Positions 22,580-30,410 are shown, counted from the first letter of the stretch. The stretch is 36,096 bases of DNA from Yinghuangia elevatio (GCF_040649515.1 NZ_JBEZFP010000099.1:1-36096), one strand, 5' to 3'. A program made the numbers and translations. Notes: a model not told the origin generated them from the sequence alone.

Positions 22580-23668
22580 TCAGGACACCTCGGAGCCGTC
22601 CAACTCGCCTGGCTCGACGAAGCTCTCGGCAACCGCCCCCACCTGCCCGCGTTCGTTGTCGTCCACCACCCGCCGGTCCGCGTCCACACCAGCGCCGCCC
22701 TCACCGGCCACTACCGACCGGCTCTCCGGCACGAAGTCGTCGCGTTCCGCGAGACGGTCGGGATCGGGGTCGGCGAGGACGTCGACACACGTCACGCGAC
22801 CACTGTCGCGCGAGAACGTGAACGCGAACGCAGCAGTCGGCCAACCCACCGGGCCGCACACCAAGCCCGGCTCACCGTCGACGAAGGCGGTGGCGACGCG
22901 CGCGTCTTGGGCGTTGACGTTGACGTTGCCGTCAACGGTGGCGCTGACGTGGGCGCGGATATGGGCGGCGAAGGCTTCGGCCACCGCCCGCGCACCCCGC
23001 ACCAGGCCGAGCGCGCCGGCTCCTTCGTCCGCGGCGGTGTCGGTACGCAGCACCGCATCCGGGTCCAGCAACGACCGCAGCGCCGCGAAGTCCCGCTGCC
23101 GGGACGCCGCGTGAAACTCCTCGACGACTTGGCGACGGCGCACCCGATCCGCGGCCGGCCCGACGCGGCCGGCGGACTCCCCCTGGAGCAGGCGGCGCGT
23201 ACCGGACCCCAGCTGCCGCGCCGCCGTCGGCGTACCGCCCACCACGTCGGCCACCTCGTCGAACGGCAGCGCGAACACGTCGTGCATCACGAACGCCAGC
23301 CGCTCGTCGGGCGACACCGACCCCAGCGCCGCGAGCAGCGCGACGACGACGGTGTCGGCCTGCTGCGCCGTCTCCTCCGGGTCGACCGGGCCGAACGTAC
23401 GCTCGTCCCAGGCACGTTCACCGCGCGACGACTCCGGCGCCGCCGCATCCCGTGATCGCAACCGGTCCAGGCACACGCGGCCCACCACGACGGTGAGCCA
23501 GCCGGACAGGTTCTCGACGCCACGGACATCCGTACGACCAAGCCGCCGCGACACCTCCCGCAGCGCATCGTCCGCTTCGTCCGAGGAGCCGAGCATGCGG
23601 TACGCCACCGCCCGCAGCCGCGCGCGATCCCCCGCGAACCGGGCCGCCAGAAAACCGTCCTCGCCCAT
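22580..23668 (-). CDS. ECF41-type RNA polymerase sigma factor with SnoaL-like C-terminal domain
   Basis: 362 residues. Sigma region 2 is at the N terminus (FAGDRARLRAVAYRMLGSSDEADDALREVSRRL, then WLTVVVGRVCLDRLRSR). Region 4 is LGSVSPDERLAFVMHDVFALPFDEVADVVGGTPTAARQLGSGTRRLL. A SnoaL/NTF2-like domain follows (VVEEFHAASRQRDFAALRSLLDPDAVLRTD). This layout defines the ECF41 (SigJ-like) group, which has no anti-sigma partner and is controlled through its own C-terminal domain. DPDPDRL in that domain resembles the ECF41 NPDKL motif. About 50 acidic residues follow it. GGAGG precedes ATG 23668 by ten bases. Confidence 0.93.
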   Translation of the reverse strand: MGEDGFLAARFAGDRARLRAVAYRMLGSSDEADDALREVSRRLGRTDVRGVENLSGWLTVVVGRVCLDRLRSRDAAAPESSRGERAWDERTFGPVDPEETAQQADTVVVALLAALGSVSPDERLAFVMHDVFALPFDEVADVVGGTPTAARQLGSGTRRLLQGESAGRVGPAADRVRRRQVVEEFHAASRQRDFAALRSLLDPDAVLRTDTAADEGAGALGLVRGARAVAEAFAAHIRAHVSATVDGNVNVNAQDARVATAFVDGEPGLVCGPVGWPTAAFAFTFSRDSGRVTCVDVLADPDPDRLAERDDFVPESRSVVAGEGGAGVDADRRVVDDNERGQVGAVAESFVEPGELDGSEVS

Positions 23669-23704
23669 CGGTCACATTCCTCCGTCGCACGCCGTCACCA
23701 CAAT

Positions 23705-23731
23705 GACGGCTCCGGCGCAGCCGATGTGACA
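23705..23731 (-). promoter_or_regulatory. ECF41-dependent promoter TGTCACA-N16-CGTC
   Basis: Read on the minus strand, TGTCACA (23731-23725) and CGTC (23708-23705) are separated by exactly 16 bases. This is the published ECF41 target promoter form. It sits 36 bases before the sigma factor's ATG, so the gene should activate itself. A perfect 7-bp inverted repeat, GCCGTCA-N6-TGACGGC (23691-23710), overlaps the -10 element and could hold a second regulator. Confidence 0.85.
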
Positions 23732-23760
23732 GCGTCCGAAACGACGTTCGGCAGCCGCGA

Positions 23761-24825
23761 CTACCCGGACGCGCCGCCGAGGCCCGCGACGGCCCTTGCG
23801 GTCGCCGCCGCGATCAAGGACTCGTCCGGCTCGGCGTCGTACCCCACCCGGTCCGACATCACGGCCAGCACGATCGGCCCCGGCCCCGGCCCCGGCCCAG
23901 GGCCCGGGCCCGAGGTCGGGATCGGGGTCGAGGTCGTGGGTGAGGCGACGGGCGGCCACACGACGGCGACGTCGTTCGCCCGTCCGTAGTCGCCCGTCCC
24001 CGTCTTGTCCGCCGCCTTCCAGCCGACGGGCAGCCCGGCGCGGATGCGCTTGTCTCCCGTCGTGTTGCGCTCCAGCCAGTCGCGCAGCAAGGCGCGCCGG
24101 TCGGCAGGCAGCTCGTCCCCGAGGACGAGCAGCCGGAAGTCCTCGGCGATCGCACGCGGCGTGGTGGTGTCGCGCGGATCGCCGGGTGGATCCTCGTTCA
24201 GGTACGGCTCGTACTGGTCCATCCGGCTGACGGTGTCCCCGAGTCCGCGCAGGTACGCGGTCAGCCCGGGCGGTCCGCCGACCTCGCGCATCAGCAGGTT
24301 CCCGGCCGTACCGTCGCTGAAGCGCACGGCGGCGTCGCACAGTTCGCGGACGGTCATCCCGGTGGCCACGCGGTCCTTCGCGATCGGGGAGATCGAGTTG
24401 ACCTCCTCGCGCGTGAAGGTGATCCGTTCGTCCAGGTCCGAAACGGGCCTGTGCCGCAGCACGGCCGCGGCGGCCAGCGCCTTGAACGTCGAGCAGAACG
24501 CGAAGCGTTCGTCCGCCCGGTACGCCACCGCCGCCCCCGTGCCGGTGGCCACCGCGAACACGCCCAGCCGCGCGTCGTGCGCGCGCTCCAACTCGGCGAA
24601 GACCTCGGCGGGCACCGGCATGACGGCGGGCGCAGGCGCCGGCGCGGCCCCCGGCCGCTGCGACGGCGCGGCAGTGCCCTGCGAGGCTCCCGACCCAGGC
24701 GTCTGGGACGCGGACGACTTCGCCGCCGATCCGGAATTCCTGCCGTCCCCGCATCCCACCAAGGGGACGGCGGCCAGCGCCGCCAGCACCGCACGCCTCG
24801 TCAGACCGGACCACTCCGCCACCAC
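23761..24825 (-). CDS. bla: Class A beta-lactamase, Tat lipoprotein
   Basis: 354 residues. The signal LTRRAVLAALAAVPLVGC combines a twin-arginine motif with a lipobox (Cys25). Active-site motifs are in order: STFK at 112-115, SDGT at 170-173 (the SDN position with Gly), EPYLN at 206-210 as the omega loop with the general base Glu206, and KTG at 274-276. All are intact, so penicillin hydrolysis is expected. Odd: between VAVVWPP and IVLAVMSDR near residues 293-317 there is an insert of about 22 residues ending in a Gly-Pro repeat. Class A enzymes have only a short turn there. The start is GTG with a weak ribosome site. Same strand as the sigma factor, 92 bases upstream of it. Confidence 0.93.
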   Translation of the reverse strand: MVAEWSGLTRRAVLAALAAVPLVGCGDGRNSGSAAKSSASQTPGSGASQGTAAPSQRPGAAPAPAPAVMPVPAEVFAELERAHDARLGVFAVATGTGAAVAYRADERFAFCSTFKALAAAAVLRHRPVSDLDERITFTREEVNSISPIAKDRVATGMTVRELCDAAVRFSDGTAGNLLMREVGGPPGLTAYLRGLGDTVSRMDQYEPYLNEDPPGDPRDTTTPRAIAEDFRLLVLGDELPADRRALLRDWLERNTTGDKRIRAGLPVGWKAADKTGTGDYGRANDVAVVWPPVASPTTSTPIPTSGPGPGPGPGPGPIVLAVMSDRVGYDAEPDESLIAAATARAVAGLGGASG

Positions 24826-24975
24826 GCGCCGTCCCTGCCTTCCCGTACGTCCTGCACTGCCACCGACTCAACCCCGACGCCCCGCCCGCATCCGAGCCGA
24901 CACGCCGACGCCGTGAACCGCGCGACGGAACAACCCTGTTGCCGGCAACGCGCCGCGCGCGCCACGATCACCCGC

Positions 24976-26187
24976 ATGAGCGACGCCGCCCCCACCCCTG
25001 TACCGGCTGCCGCAGCAGGCGCGGATGCGGTCGGGGCCGCGGCGCACGGGCCGGTGCTGCGGCCGTACCCGAAGATCCCGGCGCGGGGCGGCACGTCGGC
25101 GTCCGGAGTCCGCGAATGGGCGGCCGCCGAGAAGGTCCACGGCGCGCACTTCGCCGTCGTCTGCGACGCGGCCGGGGCCCGGCCCGCCAAGCGCCGCGAA
25201 CTCCTCGGGGACGACGACCTCGACGCGTTCTTCGGCGTCAGCCGCATCTGGCCCGCGCTGGCGGTGGCGGCGGAACGCTTCGCCGCAACACTGCGCGTCG
25301 CACGCGGGTTCGACGGGTTCGACGGGTTCGGCGACGGTGACGGTGACGGCGCGGCCGCGGCGGATCCCGCGCCGGTGGTCACGTTGTACGGGGAACTCGC
25401 CGGCGGTGCCTACCCCCACCCGGACGTCCCGGCCGAACCCGGCGTCGACCCCGTGCAGACCGGTGTCTGGTACGCGCCGGGCCTGCACTGGCTGCTGTTC
25501 GACGCGACCGTCGAATCCTCTGCCGCTTCTGTCGACGCTGCGGACGGACGCGTCTGGATCGCCGACCGCACCCTGCGCACGTTCGCGGCCACGGCCGGGC
25601 TCGCCTGCGTACCGCTGCTCGCGTACGGTCCGCGCCACAGTCTGGACGATCTGCCGCGCGTGTTTCCGACGCGCGTCCCCGGCCGGTTCGGACTTCCGGA
25701 GCTGGACGGCAATCTCGCCGAGGGGTACGTCGTCAAGCCCGCGGGGGAATGGCGTGAGGCCGGAGCGCGCGAGCGGTCGGAAGGGCCAGGCGTGGGCGGG
25801 CGTCCGGTCGTCAAGGTCAAGCAGCCGGCGTTCGCCGAGGACCGCCGCTACAGCGGTGCGCGGCCGTACCTGCCGCCGCCGCAGGGTGCCGCGGGCGTGC
25901 CCTCCTGGCTCGTCCTGCAGGCGGCTGCGCTCCTGACTCCGGCCCGGGCGGCGGGCGCGGTGAGCAAGACCGGCCCGCGTACGCCCCTCGACACGGTCGC
26001 CGACGAGATAGCCCGGGACGCGGCCGACGAGACCGCGGCAGCCGTCGGCGGCCTCGACCGCGACCAACTGCGGAGCCTGACCGCCGCGCTGCTGCCCGGC
26101 GCCCGGGCGTTGGCCCGGTTCGACGCCGCCGACCGCGGCGCGGCGAGCACCGGCGGCCGACGGCCGGAGAACCGAAACCGACGCTGA
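24976..26187 (+). CDS. Rnl2-family RNA ligase
   Basis: 403 residues. Nucleotidyltransferase motif I is EKVHGAHFAV with the adenylated lysine at 53 (KxHG as in T4 Rnl2). YGELAGGAYPHP near 138 is motif III-like, EGYVVKP is motif IV and VKVKQPAF is motif V. The C-terminal ~110 residues are helical and would bind the RNA end. The protein should seal 5'-phosphate to 3'-OH RNA nicks through ligase-AMP; the substrate is unknown. A Gly-Phe-Asp then Gly-Asp repeat near 112-125 arises from slipped codons. There is no Shine-Dalgarno; CACGAT lies seven bases before the ATG. No kinase/phosphatase partner is adjacent. Divergent from the beta-lactamase. Confidence 0.87.
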   Translation: MSDAAPTPVPAAAAGADAVGAAAHGPVLRPYPKIPARGGTSASGVREWAAAEKVHGAHFAVVCDAAGARPAKRRELLGDDDLDAFFGVSRIWPALAVAAERFAATLRVARGFDGFDGFGDGDGDGAAAADPAPVVTLYGELAGGAYPHPDVPAEPGVDPVQTGVWYAPGLHWLLFDATVESSAASVDAADGRVWIADRTLRTFAATAGLACVPLLAYGPRHSLDDLPRVFPTRVPGRFGLPELDGNLAEGYVVKPAGEWREAGARERSEGPGVGGRPVVKVKQPAFAEDRRYSGARPYLPPPQGAAGVPSWLVLQAAALLTPARAAGAVSKTGPRTPLDTVADEIARDAADETAAAVGGLDRDQLRSLTAALLPGARALARFDAADRGAASTGGRRPENRNRR

Positions 26188-26228
26188 GCAGGCGGTGATT
26201 CACCCACCGCGGCGCGGCGTTCGTCCGT

Positions 26229-26255
26229 GCCGGGTTCCGACGCGCCGGGTTCCGA
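26229..26255. repeat. 15-bp period repeat, two copies
   Basis: GCCGGGTTCCGA occurs at 26229-26240 and 26244-26255, in the gap between the convergent RNA ligase and DapA-family stops. Confidence 0.6.
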
Positions 26256-26286
26256 GCGGCTCTCCGGCGGGCGCCGAAGGTCTCCG

Positions 26287-27384
26287 CTACGCGGCCGCCT
26301 CGGCCTCGCCGAGTCCCCGGTCCACGTCGTCGAGCGCGCGCAGCGCCGCGGTGACGTTCTCCGGCGCGGCGGGCAGCAGCGGGAGGCGTACCGTCGCGTG
26401 CGGGATGCGGCCCTGCGCGGCGAGCACGCCCTTGAGCACGACCGGGTTCGGTTCGGCGAACAGCGCGGCCGACAGCCGGGCCAGGCGATGGCCTAGTGCG
26501 CGTGCCCCGGCGGCGTCGCCGCGCTCCCAGCGGTCGGCGAGCGCCGCGAACGCGGCGGTGGCCAGGTGCGCGGAGGCGAGGACGCCGCCGGACGCGCCGA
26601 GCGCCAGCATCGGTGAGACGTACAGGTCGTCCCCGGCCATCACCGCGAACCCGCCGCCCCCGACCGCCGCCGGGTCGCCGAGCAGCGCGACGGTGTCCGC
26701 GTCCACGCCGCCCACCGCGTGCTTGACCCCCGCGACGCCCAGTAGCAGGGCGAGTTCGCGCAGGGTCTCCGCGGACAGCGCGCGTCCGGTGCGGTAGGGG
26801 ATGTGGTAGATCACCAGCGGCACGGGACTGTGCGCCGCCAGGGCCGCGAAGTGCGCGACCACGCCCGCCTCGGAGGGCCGCGTGAAGGACGGGACCGTCA
26901 CGAGCGCCGCCGTGGGCGCCACACCGAGGGCCGCATCTGGTGCTGCACCAAGTGCCGGACCGGATGCCGCGTCCGTTAGTGCGGCCAGCTCCTGCGCGGC
27001 CTTGCGTGTGTCGTTCGCGCCGATGCCGACGACCAGCGGTACGCCCCGGTCCGCGCACACCCGCGCGCACACGTCCGCGACCTCCCGCCGTTCCGCGGCG
27101 TCGAGCGCGCCCGCCTCCGCCGTCGTGCCGAGTGCGACGATCCCGGCCGCGCCGTCGTCGAGCACTTCATGGCCGAGGCGTTCCAGCGCCGCCGCGTCCA
27201 CCCGCGTCCCGTCGCGGTCGAACGGGGTCACCAACGGCACGAAGATCCCGCGCAGCCACCCGCTGCCGCCGCCTTCGGGACCGCCTTCGGGACTGGCCTG
27301 GGGACTGGCCTGGAAACCATCGCCATGAACACTCAACTTCAGGTTGAGGTCGAGACTGCTGTCATCTGCGCCGACATTCGTCAT
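26287..27384 (-). CDS. Dihydrodipicolinate synthase / N-acetylneuraminate lyase family aldolase
   Basis: 365 residues, with the TIM-barrel core after an N-terminal extension of ~45. Key residues: the GTT loop (GTTAEAG, 87-88), Tyr193 in YHIPYRTG, and the Schiff-base Lys221 in GVKHAVGG. These make it a class I aldolase of the DapA/NanA superfamily acting through pyruvate imine. The true DapA signature GTTGES is replaced, and a LysR regulator is divergent, so a catabolic aldolase is likelier than lysine synthesis. ATG 27384 is used. The longer frame to 27870 is antisense to lysR. Confidence 0.88.
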   Translation of the reverse strand: MTNVGADDSSLDLNLKLSVHGDGFQASPQASPEGGPEGGGSGWLRGIFVPLVTPFDRDGTRVDAAALERLGHEVLDDGAAGIVALGTTAEAGALDAAERREVADVCARVCADRGVPLVVGIGANDTRKAAQELAALTDAASGPALGAAPDAALGVAPTAALVTVPSFTRPSEAGVVAHFAALAAHSPVPLVIYHIPYRTGRALSAETLRELALLLGVAGVKHAVGGVDADTVALLGDPAAVGGGGFAVMAGDDLYVSPMLALGASGGVLASAHLATAAFAALADRWERGDAAGARALGHRLARLSAALFAEPNPVVLKGVLAAQGRIPHATVRLPLLPAAPENVTAALRALDDVDRGLGEAEAAA

Positions 27385-27420
27385 ACGACGAGCCTGACCT
27401 ACCGCATCCGATAGATCCAG

Positions 27421-27454
27421 TTCGCCTTTCCACGGCTGACCGTAAGATGACCTG
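27421..27454 (+). promoter_or_regulatory. Leaderless lysR promoter
   Basis: TAAGAT (27443-27448) lies exactly six bases before ATG 27455. TTCGCC at 27421-27426 is a possible -35 at 16 bp. Transcription would begin at or near the start codon. The same 70-bp gap must hold the promoter of the divergent aldolase gene. Confidence 0.6.
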
Positions 27455-28387
27455 ATGCTGGACGTACGCCGCCTCCGCCTCCTCCGCGAACTCGCCCACC
27501 GCGGCACCATCGCCGCCGTCGCCGACGCGCTCGCCTTCACCCCGTCGGCCGTGTCGCAGCAGTTGTCCGCGCTCGAACGCGAAGCCGGCGTACCGCTCCT
27601 CGAACGCACCGGCCGCAGCGTCACCCTCACCCCCGCCGCCACCGCCCTGGTCGCGCACGCCGACACCGTGCTCGCCCACCTGGAACAGGCCGCCGCCGAA
27701 CTCGCGGCCCTCCGCGGCGCACCCGCCGGACCGCTGCGCATCGGCACCTTCCCCTCCGCCGCCCGCACCCTGCTCCCGGCCGTGCTCGCCCGCCTCGCCC
27801 GCGAGCATCCCGCTCTCGAACCGCACGTCGCGGAACTCGACCCCGTCCAGGCCGCCGACCGCCTGCGCACCGGCGACCTCGACGTCGCCCTGCTGCACCG
27901 CTACGACTTCGCCCCCGCGCCGTCCGCGCCGGGCGTCCAGACCACCACGCTGTTCAGCGAGCCCCTCTACCTGGCCAGCGGAAGCATGGCCGAAACCGCC
28001 GGCAGCCCGCCCGCCGACAACCCCCTTACCGCACACCGCCACGCGCCGTGGATCCTCGCCACGCCCGGGACGCTCTGCCACACCATGACCGTCCGCGCGT
28101 GCGAAGCCGCCGGATTCACCCCCACCGCACGGCATCACATCGACGACTTCACCGCTGTACTCGCGCTCGTCGCCGCGGGCCAGGGCGTCGCGCTCGTCCC
28201 CCGCCTCGGCATCGCCGACACGCCGCCCCACACCGTCGCGGCCGTACGCCTGACCGAACTCCCGCTCGCCCGCGAGACCCGCCTGGCCCACCGCGCCGGA
28301 GCCGCACCGCATCCGGCGATCCGCGCCCTCGCCCAGGCGCTCCGCGACACCTTCGCCCCCGACGTGGCGCCGACGGCCGGGGATTGA
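27455..28387 (+). CDS. LysR-family transcriptional regulator
   Basis: 310 residues. HTH at the N terminus: MLDVRRLRLLRELAHRGTIAAVADALAFTPSAVSQQLSALEREAG. The substrate-binding domain begins at GPLRIGTFPSAARTLLP and ends with GQGVALVPRLGI. Length is complete. Divergent from the DapA-family aldolase, which is its likely target, with autoregulation usual for the family. The stop codon TGA is part of the first unit of a 13-bp tandem repeat. Confidence 0.92.
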   Translation: MLDVRRLRLLRELAHRGTIAAVADALAFTPSAVSQQLSALEREAGVPLLERTGRSVTLTPAATALVAHADTVLAHLEQAAAELAALRGAPAGPLRIGTFPSAARTLLPAVLARLAREHPALEPHVAELDPVQAADRLRTGDLDVALLHRYDFAPAPSAPGVQTTTLFSEPLYLASGSMAETAGSPPADNPLTAHRHAPWILATPGTLCHTMTVRACEAAGFTPTARHHIDDFTAVLALVAAGQGVALVPRLGIADTPPHTVAAVRLTELPLARETRLAHRAGAAPHPAIRALAQALRDTFAPDVAPTAGD

Positions 28388-28434
28388 GGCCACCACTTGA
28401 GGCCACCACTTGAGCCCACCGCTTGAGCCCAGCC
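28384..28434. repeat. 13-bp tandem repeat including the lysR stop codon
   Basis: TTGAGGCCACCAC at 28384-28396 and 28397-28409 is perfect; TTGAGCCCACCGC (28410-28422) and TTGAGCCCAGCC (28423-28434) are variants. The TGA in the first unit is the lysR stop. The 13-bp period places the next TGAs in the other reading frames. Confidence 0.85.
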
Positions 28435-28477
28435 TGCCCGTCGTGCCGACCCTCACCGGCTGGGTCACGATGGACGG

Positions 28478-28699
28478 ATGGAGACCTTCGTGCGCGTGAC
28501 CGTCCGTACGGACGAGGAAGTCCAGCAAGTGCGCAGCATGCTGGCCCAACTCCGCGCCGCCCCGCCCCCGCGTGGGTTCGAAACGCAAGACGGAACCCGC
28601 ACGGTCGAAGCCGTCTTCGACGGCGACCAGCGCGAACGCCTCGACGAACTGCTGCGCGGGACAGGCCTGCCGTATGTCGTCCAGGCCGACGACGAGTAG
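28478..28699 (+). CDS. Small hypothetical protein, 73 residues
   Basis: Codon use is strongly G/C-ending, as in neighbouring genes. The sequence runs METFVRVTVRTDEEVQQVRSMLAQLRAAP to an acidic end, LPYVVQADDE. It looks like a compact alpha/beta fold without signal or membrane segment. I do not recognise a family. There is no ribosome site; CACGAT lies six bases before the ATG. Same strand as lysR, 90 bases later. Confidence 0.6.
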   Translation: METFVRVTVRTDEEVQQVRSMLAQLRAAPPPRGFETQDGTRTVEAVFDGDQRERLDELLRGTGLPYVVQADDE

Positions 28700-28728
28700 C
28701 ACCCGACCCGCGGCCCCCCGCGCTCGGG

Positions 28729-29307
28729 TCACACGACGGCGAGCCGGTCCACCAGCAGTTCCACCCTCGGCCCGATGTACTCCGGCGGCAGCCGTCCCGC
28801 CCGGGTCAGGGTCGCCAGCCCGTGCAGGGACGCCCAGAACAGCTCGGTGAACAGCCCCGGTTCGACGCCGTCCCCGGCGACCTCGGCGAGGCTCTCCAGC
28901 AGCGCGGCGAAAGCATCCTTCAACGGCGCCGGAGTGTCCTCCTGCGCGAAGGCCAGGCCCCCGTCGAGCTGGAAGATGGCGTCGTAGACCGCCGGGTTGC
29001 GTGCGGCGAAGTCGAGGTAGGCGTGCGCGAGGGCGGTGACCCGCTCGCGCGGGCCGTTCGCATCCGAGGTCGCGGCGCGTACCGCCGCCGCCAACTCGGC
29101 GGCGCCCTCGAGGGCGACGGCGCCGATGATCTCGCGCTTGCCGCGGAAGTGGCTGTAGAGGACGGGCTGGCTGTACTCGATGCGCTCCGCGAGGCGGCGG
29201 GTGGTGACCGCGTCCCAGCCCTGCTGCTCGGCGAGTTCCCGGGCCGTCGCCACGATGAGGCGCTCGCGTTCCGCCCGTTCGCGCTGCTTGCGTTCCTGTA
29301 CCGACAT
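28729..29307 (-). CDS. TetR-family repressor
   Basis: 192 residues. HTH at the N terminus: LIVATARELAEQQGWDAVTTRRLAERIEYSQPVLYSHFRGKREII. The ligand domain ends with GLFTELFWASLHGLATLTRAGRL, the WHG-type C-terminal form. TAGGAT (29319-29314) is six bases from ATG 29307, so a leaderless start is predicted, and that box lies within one of two matching palindromes. Divergent from the DUF1772-DUF4267 pair, the probable target. Confidence 0.93.
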   Translation of the reverse strand: MSVQERKQRERAERERLIVATARELAEQQGWDAVTTRRLAERIEYSQPVLYSHFRGKREIIGAVALEGAAELAAAVRAATSDANGPRERVTALAHAYLDFAARNPAVYDAIFQLDGGLAFAQEDTPAPLKDAFAALLESLAEVAGDGVEPGLFTELFWASLHGLATLTRAGRLPPEYIGPRVELLVDRLAVV

Positions 29308-29316
29308 GACCCGATC

Positions 29317-29380
29317 CTAGCACCGCTAGACATTCGAGCGGCAGTAGTACTAGCGTTGCCTCATCAGCTAGCAGCGCTAG
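29317..29380. promoter_or_regulatory. Twin CTAGC-N3-GCTAG operators for the TetR repressor
   Basis: CTAGC-ACC-GCTAG (29317-29329) and CTAGC-AGC-GCTAG (29368-29380) are 51 bp apart. A half-site CTAGCG lies at 29350-29355. The first overlaps the tetR -10 box; the second is just before the ribosome site of the DUF1772 gene. One repressor could control both directions. Confidence 0.75.
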
Positions 29381-29396
29381 ATCCGGGAGGATCACC

Positions 29397-29843
29397 ATGC
29401 TCAACGCACTCCAGGTCGTCACCACCGTGGTCGTCGGCGTGATGGTGGGGGTGGAGTTCTCCGTCGCCTTCGTCATGAACCGGATCCTCGACGCCCTCCC
29501 GGAAGACAGCCGCCAACTCGGCCACGCCCACGGAGGCCGGATGCTCGGCGCCGTCATGCCGGTCTGGTACATCACCTCGGTCGCCCTCGTCGCCGGCTGG
29601 GCCGCCGCCGGATGGGGCGACCACGGCACCGGCCTCGTCGTCACCGCCGGCGGGCTGCTGGTCCTCAGCGTGATCATGTCGATCCTGCTGCTCGTCCCGA
29701 TCAACAACCGGAACAAGACCTGGACCCCCGACAACCGGCCCGACGACTGGCAGGAGCAGCTGAACCGCTGGGGCCGCTACCACTACGTCCGCCTCGCCGT
29801 CATCCTCGCCGCCTTCGCCCTGCTGGCCACCGCCCTCACCTGA
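29397..29843 (+). CDS. DUF1772 (anthrone oxygenase-like) membrane protein
   Basis: 148 residues with four membrane segments, beginning LQVVTTVVVGVMVGVEFSVAFVMN. The typical DUF1772 part LLLVPINNRNKTW, then DDWQEQLNRWGRYHYVRLAVILAAFALLA, is clear. Family members resemble anthrone oxygenases; function in bacteria is mostly untested. GGGAGG (29385-29390) is six bases before ATG 29397. Co-directional with the DUF4267 gene 95 bases later. Confidence 0.88.
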   Translation: MLNALQVVTTVVVGVMVGVEFSVAFVMNRILDALPEDSRQLGHAHGGRMLGAVMPVWYITSVALVAGWAAAGWGDHGTGLVVTAGGLLVLSVIMSILLLVPINNRNKTWTPDNRPDDWQEQLNRWGRYHYVRLAVILAAFALLATALT

Positions 29844-29938
29844 GCCGCGACCCCCGCGGCGGTACGCGACATCCGGCACGTCCTCGGCCGCCCCGATCAA
29901 CTCACCAAGCCCGCCAAGACGTACAGGGGAAAGACCAA

Positions 29939-30367
29939 ATGACGCTGAAGAAGATCAACACCGTCCTGACCGCCGCGTTCATCCTCTTCATCCTCTGGTT
30001 CGGGACGGACTTCATCCTGAACCCGGAGACGACGGCACAAGGCTTCGGCCTGCCGAACCCACCGTCCGGCGACGGCGGCGGCTTCCTGATCGTCAAGGGA
30101 ATCCGCGACGTCGTCCTGGCCCTGGTCCTGGCCATCCTGCTGGTGACGGGCCATCGCCGGGCACTGGCGTGGGTGCTGCTGGTGGAGGCCACGGCCGCGT
30201 ACGGAGACATGACCACCGTGTTCGCCCACGACGGCTCCGCAGCCACCGCGCTCGGCATACACGGCCTGACCGCAACGGCGATGGCGGTCAACGGCCTGCT
30301 GATGATGCGCGAGACCCGAAAGGGGGCCGCATCCGCCCCGGCAACGCCCGCCCTACAACCCGCCTGA
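29939..30367 (+). CDS. DUF4267-type small membrane protein
   Basis: 142 residues, four membrane segments (INTVLTAAFILFILWFGTDFIL, DVVLALVLAILLVTG, ALAWVLLVEATAAYGDM, GIHGLTATAMAVNGLLMM). The pattern NPETTAQGFGLPNPP then FLIVKGIRDVVLA fits DUF4267. ATG 29939 follows AGGGGAAAG. Probably in one operon with the DUF1772 gene under TetR control. A strong hairpin follows. Confidence 0.83.
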   Translation: MTLKKINTVLTAAFILFILWFGTDFILNPETTAQGFGLPNPPSGDGGGFLIVKGIRDVVLALVLAILLVTGHRRALAWVLLVEATAAYGDMTTVFAHDGSAATALGIHGLTATAMAVNGLLMMRETRKGAASAPATPALQPA

Positions 30368-30381
30368 TGCCCTGCGCTCCC

Positions 30382-30410
30382 CAGGTGGCCCGGCCCCGCC
30401 GGGCCACCTG
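30382..30410 (+). terminator. Terminator hairpin, 12-bp perfect stem
   Basis: CAGGTGGCCCGG (30382-30393) pairs with CCGGGCCACCTG (30399-30410) around CCCCG. It follows the DUF4267 stop by 14 bases. Confidence 0.8.
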
